64,000 bases of DNA, taken from positions 62,001 through 126,000 of the forward strand of contig NZ_FUHM01000002.1 in NCBI RefSeq assembly GCF_900155565.1, given 5' to 3'. Below the pieces are notes generated by a model that ran no database searches, was not told the origin of the DNA, and saw only the letters and a list, made by a program, of their open reading frames with translations. Positions 16,094 to 24,931 of this stretch are shown piece by piece. The position numbers and the translations under genes were made by a program. Each line of letters begins with the position of its first letter. The first letter of the stretch is position 1. This DNA is from Anaerosalibacter sp. Marseille-P3206. Its GTDB lineage: Bacteria; Bacillota; Clostridia; Tissierellales; Sporanaerobacteraceae.

Positions 16094-17174
16094 AGACTAT
16101 TACATAATACCAATATTTGTACCACATTTGGGTTGTCCACATGATTGTGTGTTTTGTAATCAAAAGAGAATTACAGGACTTTCAACTCTTATGACAAGTG
16201 AAAAAGCAGATATTATTATAAAAGAACATTTGAAAACAATACCATCGAAAGATAGATTTTTAGAAATTGCTTTTTATGGTGGAAGTTTTACTGCAATTGA
16301 CAAAGATGTACAAGTTGAACTTTTAGAAGTAGCTTATAAATACAAAAAGGAAGGAAAGGTCGAAAGAATTAGATTATCTACACGACCTGATTATATAGAT
16401 GAAAGAGAACTTCTTCTTTTAAAGGAATATGGTGTAGATATTATTGAATTAGGAGTTCAGTCTTTAGATGAAGAAGTTTTGTTTCATAGTGGTAGAGGTC
16501 ATACTAGTGAAGCGGTATACAAAGCATCTAAGTTGATTAAAGAAAATGGTTTTTACCTAGGTCACCAGATGATGATTGGTCTTCCAAAAGATACATATGA
16601 GAAGGCATTATATACTGCAAAAGAAATAGTAAAGATGGAACCTTTTTGTGTAAGAATTTATCCCACATTAGTCATTAAAGATACTTATCTAGAAGATATG
16701 TTTTTAGAAAAAAGGTATAAGCCATTATCATTGGATGAAGGAGTAGATATTTCTACAGATTTACTTATGATATTTAATTACTATGATATTGATGTTATTA
16801 GAGTAGGCTTACAACCTACTAAAAATATAACTATAGGCAAGGATGTTGTAGCAGGACCTTTTCACCCTTCTTTTAGACAATTGGTAGAATCTAATATTTA
16901 CAAAAAAGTATTAGAAGAATATTTAAGTCAAAATGATTTACAAAAATCAAAGGATTTAGTTTTTGAAATTGATAATAAAGAAATTTCTAATTTTGCTGGT
17001 CAAGGTTCAAAAAATATTAAATGGCTAAAAGAAGAACAACATTTTTCCAATGTAAAAGTTTTTGGTAAGGAACTACCTAAAAATATTTTCTATGTGAAAA
17101 ACGGTGAGGTTTATGATAAAATTGATAAGAAAGTATTTATGAAAGAGTATTTACTTAAAAAAAGTTTAATTTAA
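16086..17174 (+). CDS. Radical SAM protein, Elp3-like without acetyltransferase domain
   Basis: A 362-residue radical S-adenosylmethionine enzyme. The 4Fe-4S cluster motif is CPHDCVFCN (Cys17, Cys21, Cys24), followed by IAFYGGSFTAID and VDIIELGVQSLDEEVL, typical of the ELP3/HemN-like branch. The C-terminal part (after about 240) is distinct and holds no recognisable GNAT acetyltransferase domain, so true tRNA cm5U-type Elp3 activity is doubtful; the substrate is unknown. The start ATG 16086 overlaps the rnc stop (ATGAGTAA), implying translational coupling; GTG 16077 is an alternative. A terminator follows, so smc starts a new unit or relies on read-through. Confidence 0.85.
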   Translation: MSKDYYIIPIFVPHLGCPHDCVFCNQKRITGLSTLMTSEKADIIIKEHLKTIPSKDRFLEIAFYGGSFTAIDKDVQVELLEVAYKYKKEGKVERIRLSTRPDYIDERELLLLKEYGVDIIELGVQSLDEEVLFHSGRGHTSEAVYKASKLIKENGFYLGHQMMIGLPKDTYEKALYTAKEIVKMEPFCVRIYPTLVIKDTYLEDMFLEKRYKPLSLDEGVDISTDLLMIFNYYDIDVIRVGLQPTKNITIGKDVVAGPFHPSFRQLVESNIYKKVLEEYLSQNDLQKSKDLVFEIDNKEISNFAGQGSKNIKWLKEEQHFSNVKVFGKELPKNIFYVKNGEVYDKIDKKVFMKEYLLKKSLI

Positions 17175-17187
17175 ATATTTAGTATTC

Positions 17188-17213
17188 AGGTTTCCTAATT
17201 GGAAACCTTTTTA
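17188..17213 (+). terminator. Intrinsic terminator before smc
   Basis: AGGTTTCC (17188-17195) pairs with GGAAACCT (17201-17208) around TAATT, followed by T5. Confidence 0.85.
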
Positions 17214-17238
17214 GATAAGTGATGAAGAGGTGTTTGCT

Positions 17239-20200
17239 TTGCATTTAAAGAAGCTAGAAATTCAAGGGTTTAAGTCATTTGCTGAGAAAACCGAAATTGA
17301 ATTTAAAGATGGAATAACTGGTATAGTTGGACCAAACGGTAGTGGGAAAAGCAATATTTCTGATGCTATAAGATGGGTATTGGGAGAACAAAGTGTTAAA
17401 ACACTGCGTGGCAATAAAATGGAAGATATTATATTTGCAGGTACTGATAAGAGAAAACCACTAGGCTTTTCTGAAGTTACTATTACTTTTGATAATAAAG
17501 ATGGAATTATACCTATAGATTATTCTGAAGTTTCCGTAATGAGACGAATTTTTAGGTCTGGAGAGAGTGAATACTACCTAAACAAAAATTCTTGCAGACT
17601 AAAAGATATTAGAGAGCTATTTATGGATACAGGAGTAGGCAAAGATGGTTATTCTATTATTGGACAAGGCCGAGTAGATGAGATATTGAGTACAAGATCT
17701 GAAGATAGAAGAAATATCTTTGAAGAGGCTGCTGGTATCGTTAAGTATAAGGCTAGAAAAGAAGAGGGAGAAAAAAAGCTAGAAAAAACAAATGAAAATC
17801 TTATTAGAATCAATGATATTATATATGAATTGGAACAACAACTGGAACCATTAAAGAATCAATCAGATACAGCTAAAGAATATGTTAAGCTATCAAATAG
17901 ACTTAAAGATTTAGAAGTAAGCTTATTTATTAAGGAAATAGATAGACTTACTAGTGAATTATTAGAAATTGAAAATGATAAAAAGACTATAACTGAACAA
18001 GCTAGAATCTATATGGAAGAAAAGGAAAAAATAGAAAACAAATATTTATCTATTAAAAGTCAAATTGAAGATATGGACAATTCAATAGAAGAGCTTCAAA
18101 ACGAAAAATATACACTTCAAAGTGATATAGAAAGAAATGAGAATAAATTAGTTCTATATGAACAGAATGAAAGTTTTTATACAAAAGAGAAGGAAAGACT
18201 AGAAAATGAAAAAAAATTACTTATTAATAAGTCTAAAGAATTTCTAGCTGAAAAAGATGAAATAATAGATAAAATAAGGGAAAAGGAAAATGAATTAGTT
18301 CTTTTAAAAGAAAAGTGTAAAGAACAGGAAAGCTTTTTAGAAAAACTCAATGAGGAGATAAATAAAAAGGAAAAGTCTATTGATGAAGAGAGAAATAGTG
18401 TTGTTGAAATATTTAATCAGATATCAGAAAAAAAGAATAAAGTAAATAGCTTAAATTCATTCAAAGAAAGTATGAATAAGCGAATTTTAGAGATAGAAAA
18501 AGAAATAGTAGAGTTAGATTCTGATAAAGAATATAAAGAAAAAACAAAAAATAAGTTATTAATTGATGATAGAGAAAAGAAAGAACAATTATTGCAGCAT
18601 TCGGAGTTTAGAAATAAATATTTAAAAGAAGGAAATATACTTAAAGAAGAACAAGGCACATTAGTTAAGAGTGTTAATGAAATAAGAGGAACATTACAAG
18701 GGAAACTATCTAACTATAATTTGCTGAAAAATATGGAGGATGACTATGAAGGTTATTATAAAAGTGTTAGGAATTTACTTTTAGCTTCAAGAAATGAACC
18801 AAGATTAAATCAAGGAATAGTTGGTGTTGTAGGTGAACTTTTAAAAGTTCAAAATTCCTATGAAAAAGCTATAGAGGTCGCTTTAGGTTCTAGCATTCAA
18901 AATATTGTTACACATACAGAAGAAGATGCAAAAGACGCAATCAATTATTTAAGACAATATAATATGGGTAGAGTTACTTTTCTTCCTATTTCAGCAATAA
19001 AAGGTAGAAAACTAAGCTTAAATATGGCTGATATTCTTAAATTAGGTGGTATTAATATTGCCTCAGAACTAGTAGAGTTTGATGAAAAGTATAAGAATAT
19101 ATTTGAGTATTTATTAGGCAGAACACTAGTGGTTAAGGATATGGATTGTGGTATTCAAATTGCTAAAAAATATGGCTATTCATTTAGAATTGTTACATTA
19201 GAAGGAGATGTACTTAATCAAGGGGGCTCTATAACAGGGGGAAGTATGTCTAAAAGCAATACTAATATTCTAAGTAGAAAAACAAGAATTGAAACTTTAT
19301 TAGAGGAGATAAATGATTTAAAAACTATTCTTAAAAACGCTGAAGATAGATTGGCGGTTATTGTAAATGAAAATGAAAAGATAAATATTAGAATTAAGGA
19401 TGAAGAAGATAAAATTCAATCAATTAATATTGAAATTATAAATTTAAATAATGAAATTCAAAAATTGTTATCCGATATAGAAAAAGATAATATATCTATA
19501 AACAAATATAATAGTGAAATTAGTAAGTTAAATGAAGAAAAAGAGAACATTGAAAATGAAATAAATTGTTTAATTAAAGAGGCTACTCAGTTAGAAGAAG
19601 GAAAAGAATTAGCTTCAGGAAATATTAAAGAAATGCTTGAGAACTTTGAAAAGAAAAGGGAGTTAAAGGAACAAACGGCATTAAAGGTAACTGATTTTAA
19701 AATTGAAATTAATGATATTGAAAACAACTTAAATTCCCTAAAAGAAAGAGTTGAAGCAATAGAGATTGATTATGAAAATACATTAGTTAATATAAAATCA
19801 AAAGATTTAGAGCATGATAAAAACTCCTCCGAAATTGATGGAATTGAGGAAGTAAGGTCAAATACAAAAACGGAGATAGATGAATTTAAAATACTTTTAA
19901 ATAATAATATAGAAAAGCTAAATAAATTAAAAATGGAAAAGGATAAATTTATTGAAAATTTTTCACTAGAGCAACAAAAACTTAAAGTGATAAGTGAAAA
20001 AGCAAGTCAATTAGAGAAAAAGCTTAGTGCACTAGATGTGAAACATACAAAGTTTAGTGTTCAAATCGAGAATTATAATACTAGATTACTTGAAGATTAT
20101 GAATTAAATTACGAAAAAGCTCTTGAACATAGAATTGAAATTCACGATAATAAGATTGTTAATAGAGAAATAAAAGAAATAAAAGATAATATAAGAGAAT

Positions 20201-20817
20201 TAGGTACTGTAAACCTAGGTGCTATAGAAGAGTATAAGAGAATTAAAGAGAAATATGATTTTATGAGCAAACAGAGAGAAGATTTATTGACAGCTAAAAA
20301 ATCGCTTAATGAAGTTATAAAAGATATGGAAATAAAAATGGAAGAACAATTCATGGAAAACTTTGATGTTATAAGGAAAAATTTCATAGAAGTGTTTAAG
20401 GAGTTGTTTGGCGGGGGTAAAGCGGATATTTACTTGATGGATGAAGAAAATATACTTAATAGTGGCATAGAAATAATAGCCCAACCACCTGGGAAAAAGC
20501 TTCAGAGTCTTTCTCTTTTGTCAGGAGGGGAAAAATCACTGACAGCAGTGGCTCTTTTGTTTGCAATATTAAAAACTAGACCTACACCTTTTTGTATTCT
20601 AGATGAAATTGATGCGGCGCTTGATGAAGCGAATATTTCTAGATATACAAGTTATTTGAAGAATTTTTCAGATAATACTCAATTTATAATGATAACTCAT
20701 AGAAAGGGAACTATGGAAATAGCTGATATTCTCTATGGTGTTACCATGGAAGAAGAAGGTGTAAGTAGATTGGTTTCAGTTAAGTTATCTGATAAATTTT
20801 CGGGAAAAGTAAGTTAA
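17239..20817 (+). CDS. smc: Chromosome segregation protein SMC
   Basis: Condensin ATPase that with ScpA and ScpB (not in the window) extrudes loops and organises the nucleoid. 1192 residues. Head: MHLKKLEIQGFKSFA start, Walker A GPNGSGKS (31-38) and IGQGRVDEIL. Two long coiled coils (about 170-500 and 680-1010) flank the hinge (about 515-660, containing GGSMSKS near its end). C-terminal head: LSGGEKS signature (1094-1100) and Walker B FCILDEID (1118-1125). TTG 17239 is chosen because GAAGAGG ends 8 bases before; GTG 17230 overlaps that site, and the family starts with M-x-LK. It precedes ftsY by 20 bp, as in B. subtilis. Confidence 0.97.
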   Translation: MHLKKLEIQGFKSFAEKTEIEFKDGITGIVGPNGSGKSNISDAIRWVLGEQSVKTLRGNKMEDIIFAGTDKRKPLGFSEVTITFDNKDGIIPIDYSEVSVMRRIFRSGESEYYLNKNSCRLKDIRELFMDTGVGKDGYSIIGQGRVDEILSTRSEDRRNIFEEAAGIVKYKARKEEGEKKLEKTNENLIRINDIIYELEQQLEPLKNQSDTAKEYVKLSNRLKDLEVSLFIKEIDRLTSELLEIENDKKTITEQARIYMEEKEKIENKYLSIKSQIEDMDNSIEELQNEKYTLQSDIERNENKLVLYEQNESFYTKEKERLENEKKLLINKSKEFLAEKDEIIDKIREKENELVLLKEKCKEQESFLEKLNEEINKKEKSIDEERNSVVEIFNQISEKKNKVNSLNSFKESMNKRILEIEKEIVELDSDKEYKEKTKNKLLIDDREKKEQLLQHSEFRNKYLKEGNILKEEQGTLVKSVNEIRGTLQGKLSNYNLLKNMEDDYEGYYKSVRNLLLASRNEPRLNQGIVGVVGELLKVQNSYEKAIEVALGSSIQNIVTHTEEDAKDAINYLRQYNMGRVTFLPISAIKGRKLSLNMADILKLGGINIASELVEFDEKYKNIFEYLLGRTLVVKDMDCGIQIAKKYGYSFRIVTLEGDVLNQGGSITGGSMSKSNTNILSRKTRIETLLEEINDLKTILKNAEDRLAVIVNENEKINIRIKDEEDKIQSINIEIINLNNEIQKLLSDIEKDNISINKYNSEISKLNEEKENIENEINCLIKEATQLEEGKELASGNIKEMLENFEKKRELKEQTALKVTDFKIEINDIENNLNSLKERVEAIEIDYENTLVNIKSKDLEHDKNSSEIDGIEEVRSNTKTEIDEFKILLNNNIEKLNKLKMEKDKFIENFSLEQQKLKVISEKASQLEKKLSALDVKHTKFSVQIENYNTRLLEDYELNYEKALEHRIEIHDNKIVNREIKEIKDNIRELGTVNLGAIEEYKRIKEKYDFMSKQREDLLTAKKSLNEVIKDMEIKMEEQFMENFDVIRKNFIEVFKELFGGGKADIYLMDEENILNSGIEIIAQPPGKKLQSLSLLSGGEKSLTAVALLFAILKTRPTPFCILDEIDAALDEANISRYTSYLKNFSDNTQFIMITHRKGTMEIADILYGVTMEEEGVSRLVSVKLSDKFSGKVS

Positions 20818-20837
20818 AGTAAGGAGGAATATTAAAT

Positions 20838-22013
20838 ATGTTTAAATTTTTTGATAGATTTAAAAAGAAAAAAAAAGAAGAAGTAGATTTGATTGAAGAG
20901 GAAAAGGTAATTGAAGAACCAGAACAATACCAAATGCCAGTAGAAGAATTACCAGATTTTGAACCGGAAGAAGTTTTAGAACAAAAACAAATAGAAGAGG
21001 TTCCAGAGCAGGTGAAAGAAGTAGTAGATACTGAACTTGAAGAGGCTTCAGAATCAGTTGAAAAAATAGAAGATTCAAAGCCAGAAGAGGCTCCAAAGGT
21101 AGACTTTTTTACGAAGTTAAAACAAGGTTTAGCTAAGACTAAAAAAGGAATGGTAGACAAAATCGATAGCATTCTTGCATCTTATGGAAAAATAGATGAA
21201 GATTTATTTGATGAATTAGAAGAAATATTGATTACTTCTGATGTTGGCGTTGAAACAACAATGACCATAATTGACAATCTAAAAGAAAGAGTAAAAGAGA
21301 ATAAAGCTACACAAGCTAATGAAATTAGAGAATTCTTAAAAATGGAGATAAAAGATGTACTTAATAAAGTTGAAGACAATAGGGGATTAAATATTGAACC
21401 TTCACCAGCTATTGTATTAGTTGTGGGAGTAAATGGTGTAGGTAAAACTACAACAATAGGAAAACTTGCATACAATCTTAGAAGGCAAGACAAAAAAGTT
21501 TTAATAGCTGCAGGTGATACATTTAGAGCTGCTGCAATTGAACAGCTACAAGAATGGTCAAATAGAGCACATGTTGATATTATAGCTCACAGTGAAGGCT
21601 CAGATCCTGCTGCAGTTATATATGATGGGATACAAGCAGCAAAGGCTAGGGACACTGATGTATTAATATGTGATACAGCTGGTAGACTTCATAATAAGAA
21701 AAATTTAATGAATGAATTGAATAAAATCTTTAGAGTAGTGGAAAGAGAATTTCCAGAAGCAACAAAAGAAGTTCTTTTAGTAGTTGATGCAACTACTGGG
21801 CAAAATGCGATACTTCAAGCAAAAGTTTTTAAAGAAGTGTGTGATATTACAGGAATAGTTTTAACAAAATTAGATGGAACTGCAAAAGGTGGAGTAGTTA
21901 TAGCGTTGCAGTCAGAATTAGAAGTGCCAGTAAAACTTGTTGGAGTTGGAGAAGGAGTAGAGGATCTTCAAGTGTTTGAAGTTGAAAGTTTTATAAGAGC
22001 ATTAATTGAATAA
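20838..22013 (+). CDS. ftsY: Signal recognition particle receptor FtsY
   Basis: SRP receptor GTPase that docks ribosome-Ffh complexes at the Sec translocon. 391 residues. A very acidic Glu-rich A domain (about 1-90, after a basic N-terminal amphipathic stretch KFFDRFKKKKKEE) is followed by the NG domain with GVNGVGKT (197-204), DTFRAAA, DTAGRLHNKKNLM, TKLDGTAKGG and a final GVGEGVEDLQVF. AGGAGGAAT precedes the ATG. It lies directly after smc, and the ylxM-ffh pair follows, so both GTPases of the targeting pathway are encoded together but under separate promoters. Confidence 0.97.
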   Translation: MFKFFDRFKKKKKEEVDLIEEEKVIEEPEQYQMPVEELPDFEPEEVLEQKQIEEVPEQVKEVVDTELEEASESVEKIEDSKPEEAPKVDFFTKLKQGLAKTKKGMVDKIDSILASYGKIDEDLFDELEEILITSDVGVETTMTIIDNLKERVKENKATQANEIREFLKMEIKDVLNKVEDNRGLNIEPSPAIVLVVGVNGVGKTTTIGKLAYNLRRQDKKVLIAAGDTFRAAAIEQLQEWSNRAHVDIIAHSEGSDPAAVIYDGIQAAKARDTDVLICDTAGRLHNKKNLMNELNKIFRVVEREFPEATKEVLLVVDATTGQNAILQAKVFKEVCDITGIVLTKLDGTAKGGVVIALQSELEVPVKLVGVGEGVEDLQVFEVESFIRALIE

Positions 22014-22020
22014 AAATTTG

Positions 22021-22049
22021 TTGACAAAATCATATATTTATAATAGAAT
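22021..22049 (+). promoter_or_regulatory. ylxM-ffh promoter
   Basis: TTGACA (22021-22026) is 17 bases from TAGAAT (22044-22049). The perfect TATAAT at 22039 lies only 12 bases from the -35 and is less likely to be used. The -10 forms the left end of a 19-bp inverted repeat. Confidence 0.75.
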
Positions 22050-22086
22050 AATGCTGTCAAGTAAATGACTTGACAGCATTATTCTA
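22044..22086. repeat. Perfect 19-bp-arm inverted repeat between ftsY and ylxM
   Basis: Arms 22044-22062 and 22068-22086 pair at all 19 positions around AAATG. The left arm includes the -10 hexamer and the right arm contains an internal TTGACA (22070-22075). No T-run follows; only AT-rich stem base (ATTATTCTA). It may be the ftsY terminator, an operator or an attenuator for ylxM-ffh. Confidence 0.85.
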
Positions 22087-22104
22087 TACATGGTGATGAT
22101 AACG

Positions 22105-22482
22105 ATGGAAAAGTTAGTAGAGATTGGAATACTATTTGATTTTTATGGAAAGCTTTTAAGTGAGAGACAATACTTAGCTATAGAGCTATATTACTTACAT
22201 GATTTATCTTTAGGTGAAATAGGTGAAGAATTAAACATTAGTAGACAAGGGGTATATGATACTCTAAAACGAGCAGAAAATAGACTTTATGAATATGAAG
22301 ATACATTAGGATTAGTTAAAAAGTTTACTTTTAATAAAGAAAAAATTAAAACCATTTTAAAATATTCCCATGAAATAGAAAGCGTTGCAAAATCAATCAA
22401 TAGTGAAAAATGTGAGAATAATGCAAAGTGCATACAGATGATTGCTTTGGAAATATTAGAAAATGACCAGGAGGGTATGTGA
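22105..22482 (+). CDS. ylxM: YlxM family DNA-binding / SRP-associated protein
   Basis: A 125-residue helix-turn-helix protein of the UPF0122/YlxM family, nearly always encoded before ffh; in streptococci it has been reported to interact with SRP. The sigma-70 region-4-like HTH reads LSLGEIGEELNISRQGVYDTLKRAE, with the family start EIGILFDFYGKLL. ATG 22105 is chosen, with GGTGA 8 bases upstream; ATGs at 22090 and 22096 overlap this site. The stop overlaps the ffh start (TGATG), indicating coupled translation. Confidence 0.92.
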   Translation: MEKLVEIGILFDFYGKLLSERQYLAIELYYLHDLSLGEIGEELNISRQGVYDTLKRAENRLYEYEDTLGLVKKFTFNKEKIKTILKYSHEIESVAKSINSEKCENNAKCIQMIALEILENDQEGM

Positions 22483-23822
22483 TGGTATTTGAAAGTTTAG
22501 CAGAAAAACTTCAAAATGCTCTTGGAAAATTAAAAAGCAAGGGAAAACTCAATGAAAAAGATGTAGACCTTGCAATGAGAGAAGTTAAGCTTGCACTTCT
22601 TGAAGCAGATGTTAATTTTAAAGTTGTAAAAAAGTTTATAAAAGATGTTAAAGAAAGAGCAATTGGTTCTGAAGTAATGGAAAGTTTAACACCTGGACAA
22701 CAGGTAATTAAGATAGTAAATGAAGAATTAACTTTATTAATGGGAGAGAAAGAAAGCAAGATAGAATTTTCTCCTAATCCTCCTACTGTTATTCTTTTTT
22801 GTGGTCTTCAAGGTGCAGGAAAAACAACTACAGCAGGAAAATTGGCTTTTAATTTGAAGAAACAAAACAAAAGGCCACTTCTTGTAGCTTGTGACGTATA
22901 TAGACCAGCAGCTATAAAGCAATTGGAAGTTGTGGGAGAAAGAGTTTCAGTACCTGTATTTACTATGGGTGATAAGAATGATCCAGTTGATATTGCAAAG
23001 GCAGGAGTTGAACATGGAAAGAAGAATGGTAATGATGTAATAATCATTGATACTGCCGGAAGATTGCATATAGATGATACTTTGATGGAAGAACTTAAAA
23101 ATATAGCATCTGAGGTAAATCCTAAAGAAATACTTTTGGTTGTAGATGCTATGACAGGCCAAGATGCTGTAACTGTAGCAGATAACTTTAATGAAAAATT
23201 AGAATTAACTGGTGTAATTCTTACAAAACTTGATGGTGATGCTCGTGGTGGAGCAGCTTTATCAATAAGGGCAGTTACAAATAAACCTATTAAATATGTA
23301 GGTATGGGTGAAAAACTAGATCAACTAGAACAATTTTATCCAGATAGAATGGCTTCTAGGATATTAGGTATGGGTGATGTACTTAGCTTAATAGAGAAAG
23401 CACAAGAATCTTTTGATGCACAAAAAGCTATGGAATTAGAGAAGAAAATTCGTACTCAACAATTTACATTTGATGACTTTTTAGATCAACTTGATCAGAT
23501 GAAGAATCTAGGACCATTAGATGAAGTAATTGGCATGATACCCGGTGTAAATACTAAGAAGCTAAAGGGAATGGATGTAGATGAAAAAGAATTAGTTAGA
23601 ATTCAAGCTATCATTCAGTCTATGACAAAGGATGAAAGGGAAGAGCCGTCCATTATAGATAGTAGTAGAAGAAAGAGAATTGCAAAAGGTAGCGGTACAT
23701 CTGTACAAGATGTCAATAGATTATTAAAACAGTTTAAAGAAACTAAGAAAATGATGAAGAGATTTACTGATATGGAAAAGACAATAAAGAAAAAAGGGAA
23801 ATTTGGATTCCCCTTTTTCTAA
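22482..23822 (+). CDS. ffh: Signal recognition particle protein Ffh
   Basis: SRP54 GTPase that binds signal sequences and 4.5S/6S RNA (no SRP RNA gene is in the window). 446 residues. N domain, then G domain with GLQGAGKT (108-115), DVYRPAAIKQL, DTAGRLHIDDTLM and TKLDGDARGG; a methionine-rich M domain (about 300-446) with the RNA-binding helix GSGTSVQDVNRLLKQFKE. The C-terminus is lysine-rich. ATG 22482 overlaps the ylxM stop by one base. Its last codons encode a terminator hairpin. Confidence 0.98.
   Translation: MVFESLAEKLQNALGKLKSKGKLNEKDVDLAMREVKLALLEADVNFKVVKKFIKDVKERAIGSEVMESLTPGQQVIKIVNEELTLLMGEKESKIEFSPNPPTVILFCGLQGAGKTTTAGKLAFNLKKQNKRPLLVACDVYRPAAIKQLEVVGERVSVPVFTMGDKNDPVDIAKAGVEHGKKNGNDVIIIDTAGRLHIDDTLMEELKNIASEVNPKEILLVVDAMTGQDAVTVADNFNEKLELTGVILTKLDGDARGGAALSIRAVTNKPIKYVGMGEKLDQLEQFYPDRMASRILGMGDVLSLIEKAQESFDAQKAMELEKKIRTQQFTFDDFLDQLDQMKNLGPLDEVIGMIPGVNTKKLKGMDVDEKELVRIQAIIQSMTKDEREEPSIIDSSRRKRIAKGSGTSVQDVNRLLKQFKETKKMMKRFTDMEKTIKKKGKFGFPFF
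23791..23820 (+). terminator. Terminator inside the 3' end of ffh
   Basis: AAAAAGGGAA (23791-23800) pairs with TTCCCCTTTTT (23808-23818), one bulge, with the T-run ending at the ffh stop. It overlaps the final codons. It may only partly separate ffh from rpsP. Confidence 0.55.
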
Positions 23823-23854
23823 TAGATGTTTGATATTTTAAAGGAGGTGAAAAA

Positions 23855-24127
23855 ATGGCAGTTAAGATTAGACTTAGAAGAATGGGCGCAAAGAAAAGTC
23901 CTTTTTATAGAATTGTTGTTGCTGATTCCCGTTCTCCAAGGAATGGAAGATTTATAGATGAAATTGGGTATTATAATCCATTAACAGAACCTAAAACTAT
24001 AAAGGTTGATGATGAAAAAGCTATGAATTGGCTTAATAATGGAGCAAAACCAACAGACACTGTGGAGAGACTTTTTAAAGAAACTGGTGTTTATGAAAAG
24101 CTAAGTGATAATAATGTCCAAGAATAA
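23855..24127 (+). CDS. rpsP: 30S ribosomal protein S16
   Basis: Small-subunit protein of 90 residues. It begins [42 protein letters not shown] in the family pattern (shown only in part here as [17 protein letters not shown]). AAAGGAGGTGA precedes the ATG. It opens the rpsP-khpA-rimM-trmD-rplS ribosome biogenesis series that is conserved across Firmicutes; ylqD of B. subtilis is missing between khpA and rimM. Confidence 0.98.
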   Translation: MAVKIRLRRMGAKKSPFYRIVVADSRSPRNGRFIDEIGYYNPLTEPKTIKVDDEKAMNWLNNGAKPTDTVERLFKETGVYEKLSDNNVQE

Positions 24128-24146
24128 TTCCTAGGGGGTGAAATAA

Positions 24147-24377
24147 GTGGGAGAACTTGTAGAAATGATTGCGAAGGCTCTTGTAGATAATCCTGACGAA
24201 GTTAAAGTCAATGAAGTTGAAGGTACCCAATCTGTTATTATCGAACTAAGAGTAGCCCCAGAGGACATGGGGAAAATAATTGGAAAACAAGGTAGAATTG
24301 CTAAAGCGATTAGAACCGTTGTTAAAGCAGCTGCTATTAAGGAAAATAAACGAGTAGTTGTTGAAATTATTCAGTAA
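24147..24377 (+). CDS. khpA: KH-domain RNA-binding protein KhpA (YlqC)
   Basis: A single type II KH domain of 76 residues with the GxxG loop in [19 protein letters not shown]; in streptococci it pairs with KhpB/Jag and influences cell elongation and mRNA levels. GTG start at 24147 follows GGGGGTGA. It lies 19 bp after rpsP and is followed by a terminator that overlaps its stop. Confidence 0.93.
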   Translation: MGELVEMIAKALVDNPDEVKVNEVEGTQSVIIELRVAPEDMGKIIGKQGRIAKAIRTVVKAAAIKENKRVVVEIIQ

Positions 24378-24404
24378 GGGATTAGCTTTCTAATCCCTTT
24401 TTCT
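24376..24404 (+). terminator. Intrinsic terminator after khpA
   Basis: AAGGGATTAG (24376-24385) pairs with CTAATCCCTT (24390-24399) around CTTT, followed by T-rich sequence. It begins in the khpA stop codon; rimM starts 24 bp beyond it. Confidence 0.85.
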
Positions 24405-24427
24405 AACTTAATTTGGTAGGTGAAAAT

Positions 24428-24931
24428 ATGGATTATATCCAAGTAGGAAAAATAACCAACACCCATGGAATTAAAGGAGAATTAAAAATATTTCCCCTTA
24501 CAGACAATATAAATAGATTTGATGAATTAAAAAGTGTATTTGTTGGAGAAGCTAAAACAAAAGTTAATATTGAGAAAACTTGGTACAAAAAAGATTTTGT
24601 CATAATAAAGTTTAAAGAATTTGATGATATCAACCAAGTAATTTGTTACAAAGATGAATATATATATATAGATGCAGAAGACAAAGTAAAGTTACCGGAA
24701 AATGCATATTTTATTTTTGATATTATTGGTTGCAAGGTAGTTGATATAAGAGGTAACAGTATAGGAATTGTAAAAGATGTTATGACTAATTTTTCTAATG
24801 ATATATATGTAGTTAAAGATTCAAAATTAGGAAAAGAATATTTAATTCCTGCAGTTAAACAATTTGTAGTTGATGTAGATATTGAAGATAAAGTTATAAC
24901 TATTGAACCAATTGAAGGATTGATAGAATGA
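24428..24931 (+). CDS. rimM: Ribosome maturation factor RimM
   Basis: Assembly factor that binds S19 and helps mature the head of the 30S subunit. 167 residues in two domains: an N-terminal RimM domain (YIQVGKITNTHGIKGELKI) and a C-terminal PRC barrel (about 95-165, with YLIPAVKQFV). ATG 24428 is chosen after GGTAGGTGA; the GTG at 24413 precedes that site. It overlaps trmD by 4 bp (ATGA), so the two are translationally coupled. Confidence 0.95.
   Translation: MDYIQVGKITNTHGIKGELKIFPLTDNINRFDELKSVFVGEAKTKVNIEKTWYKKDFVIIKFKEFDDINQVICYKDEYIYIDAEDKVKLPENAYFIFDIIGCKVVDIRGNSIGIVKDVMTNFSNDIYVVKDSKLGKEYLIPAVKQFVVDVDIEDKVITIEPIEGLIE

Noticed and set aside
22070-22075. TTGACA in the right arm of the ftsY-ylxM palindrome as a second promoter.
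   Set aside because: No acceptable -10 lies 16-18 bases downstream; the sequence there is the ylxM ribosome-binding region.
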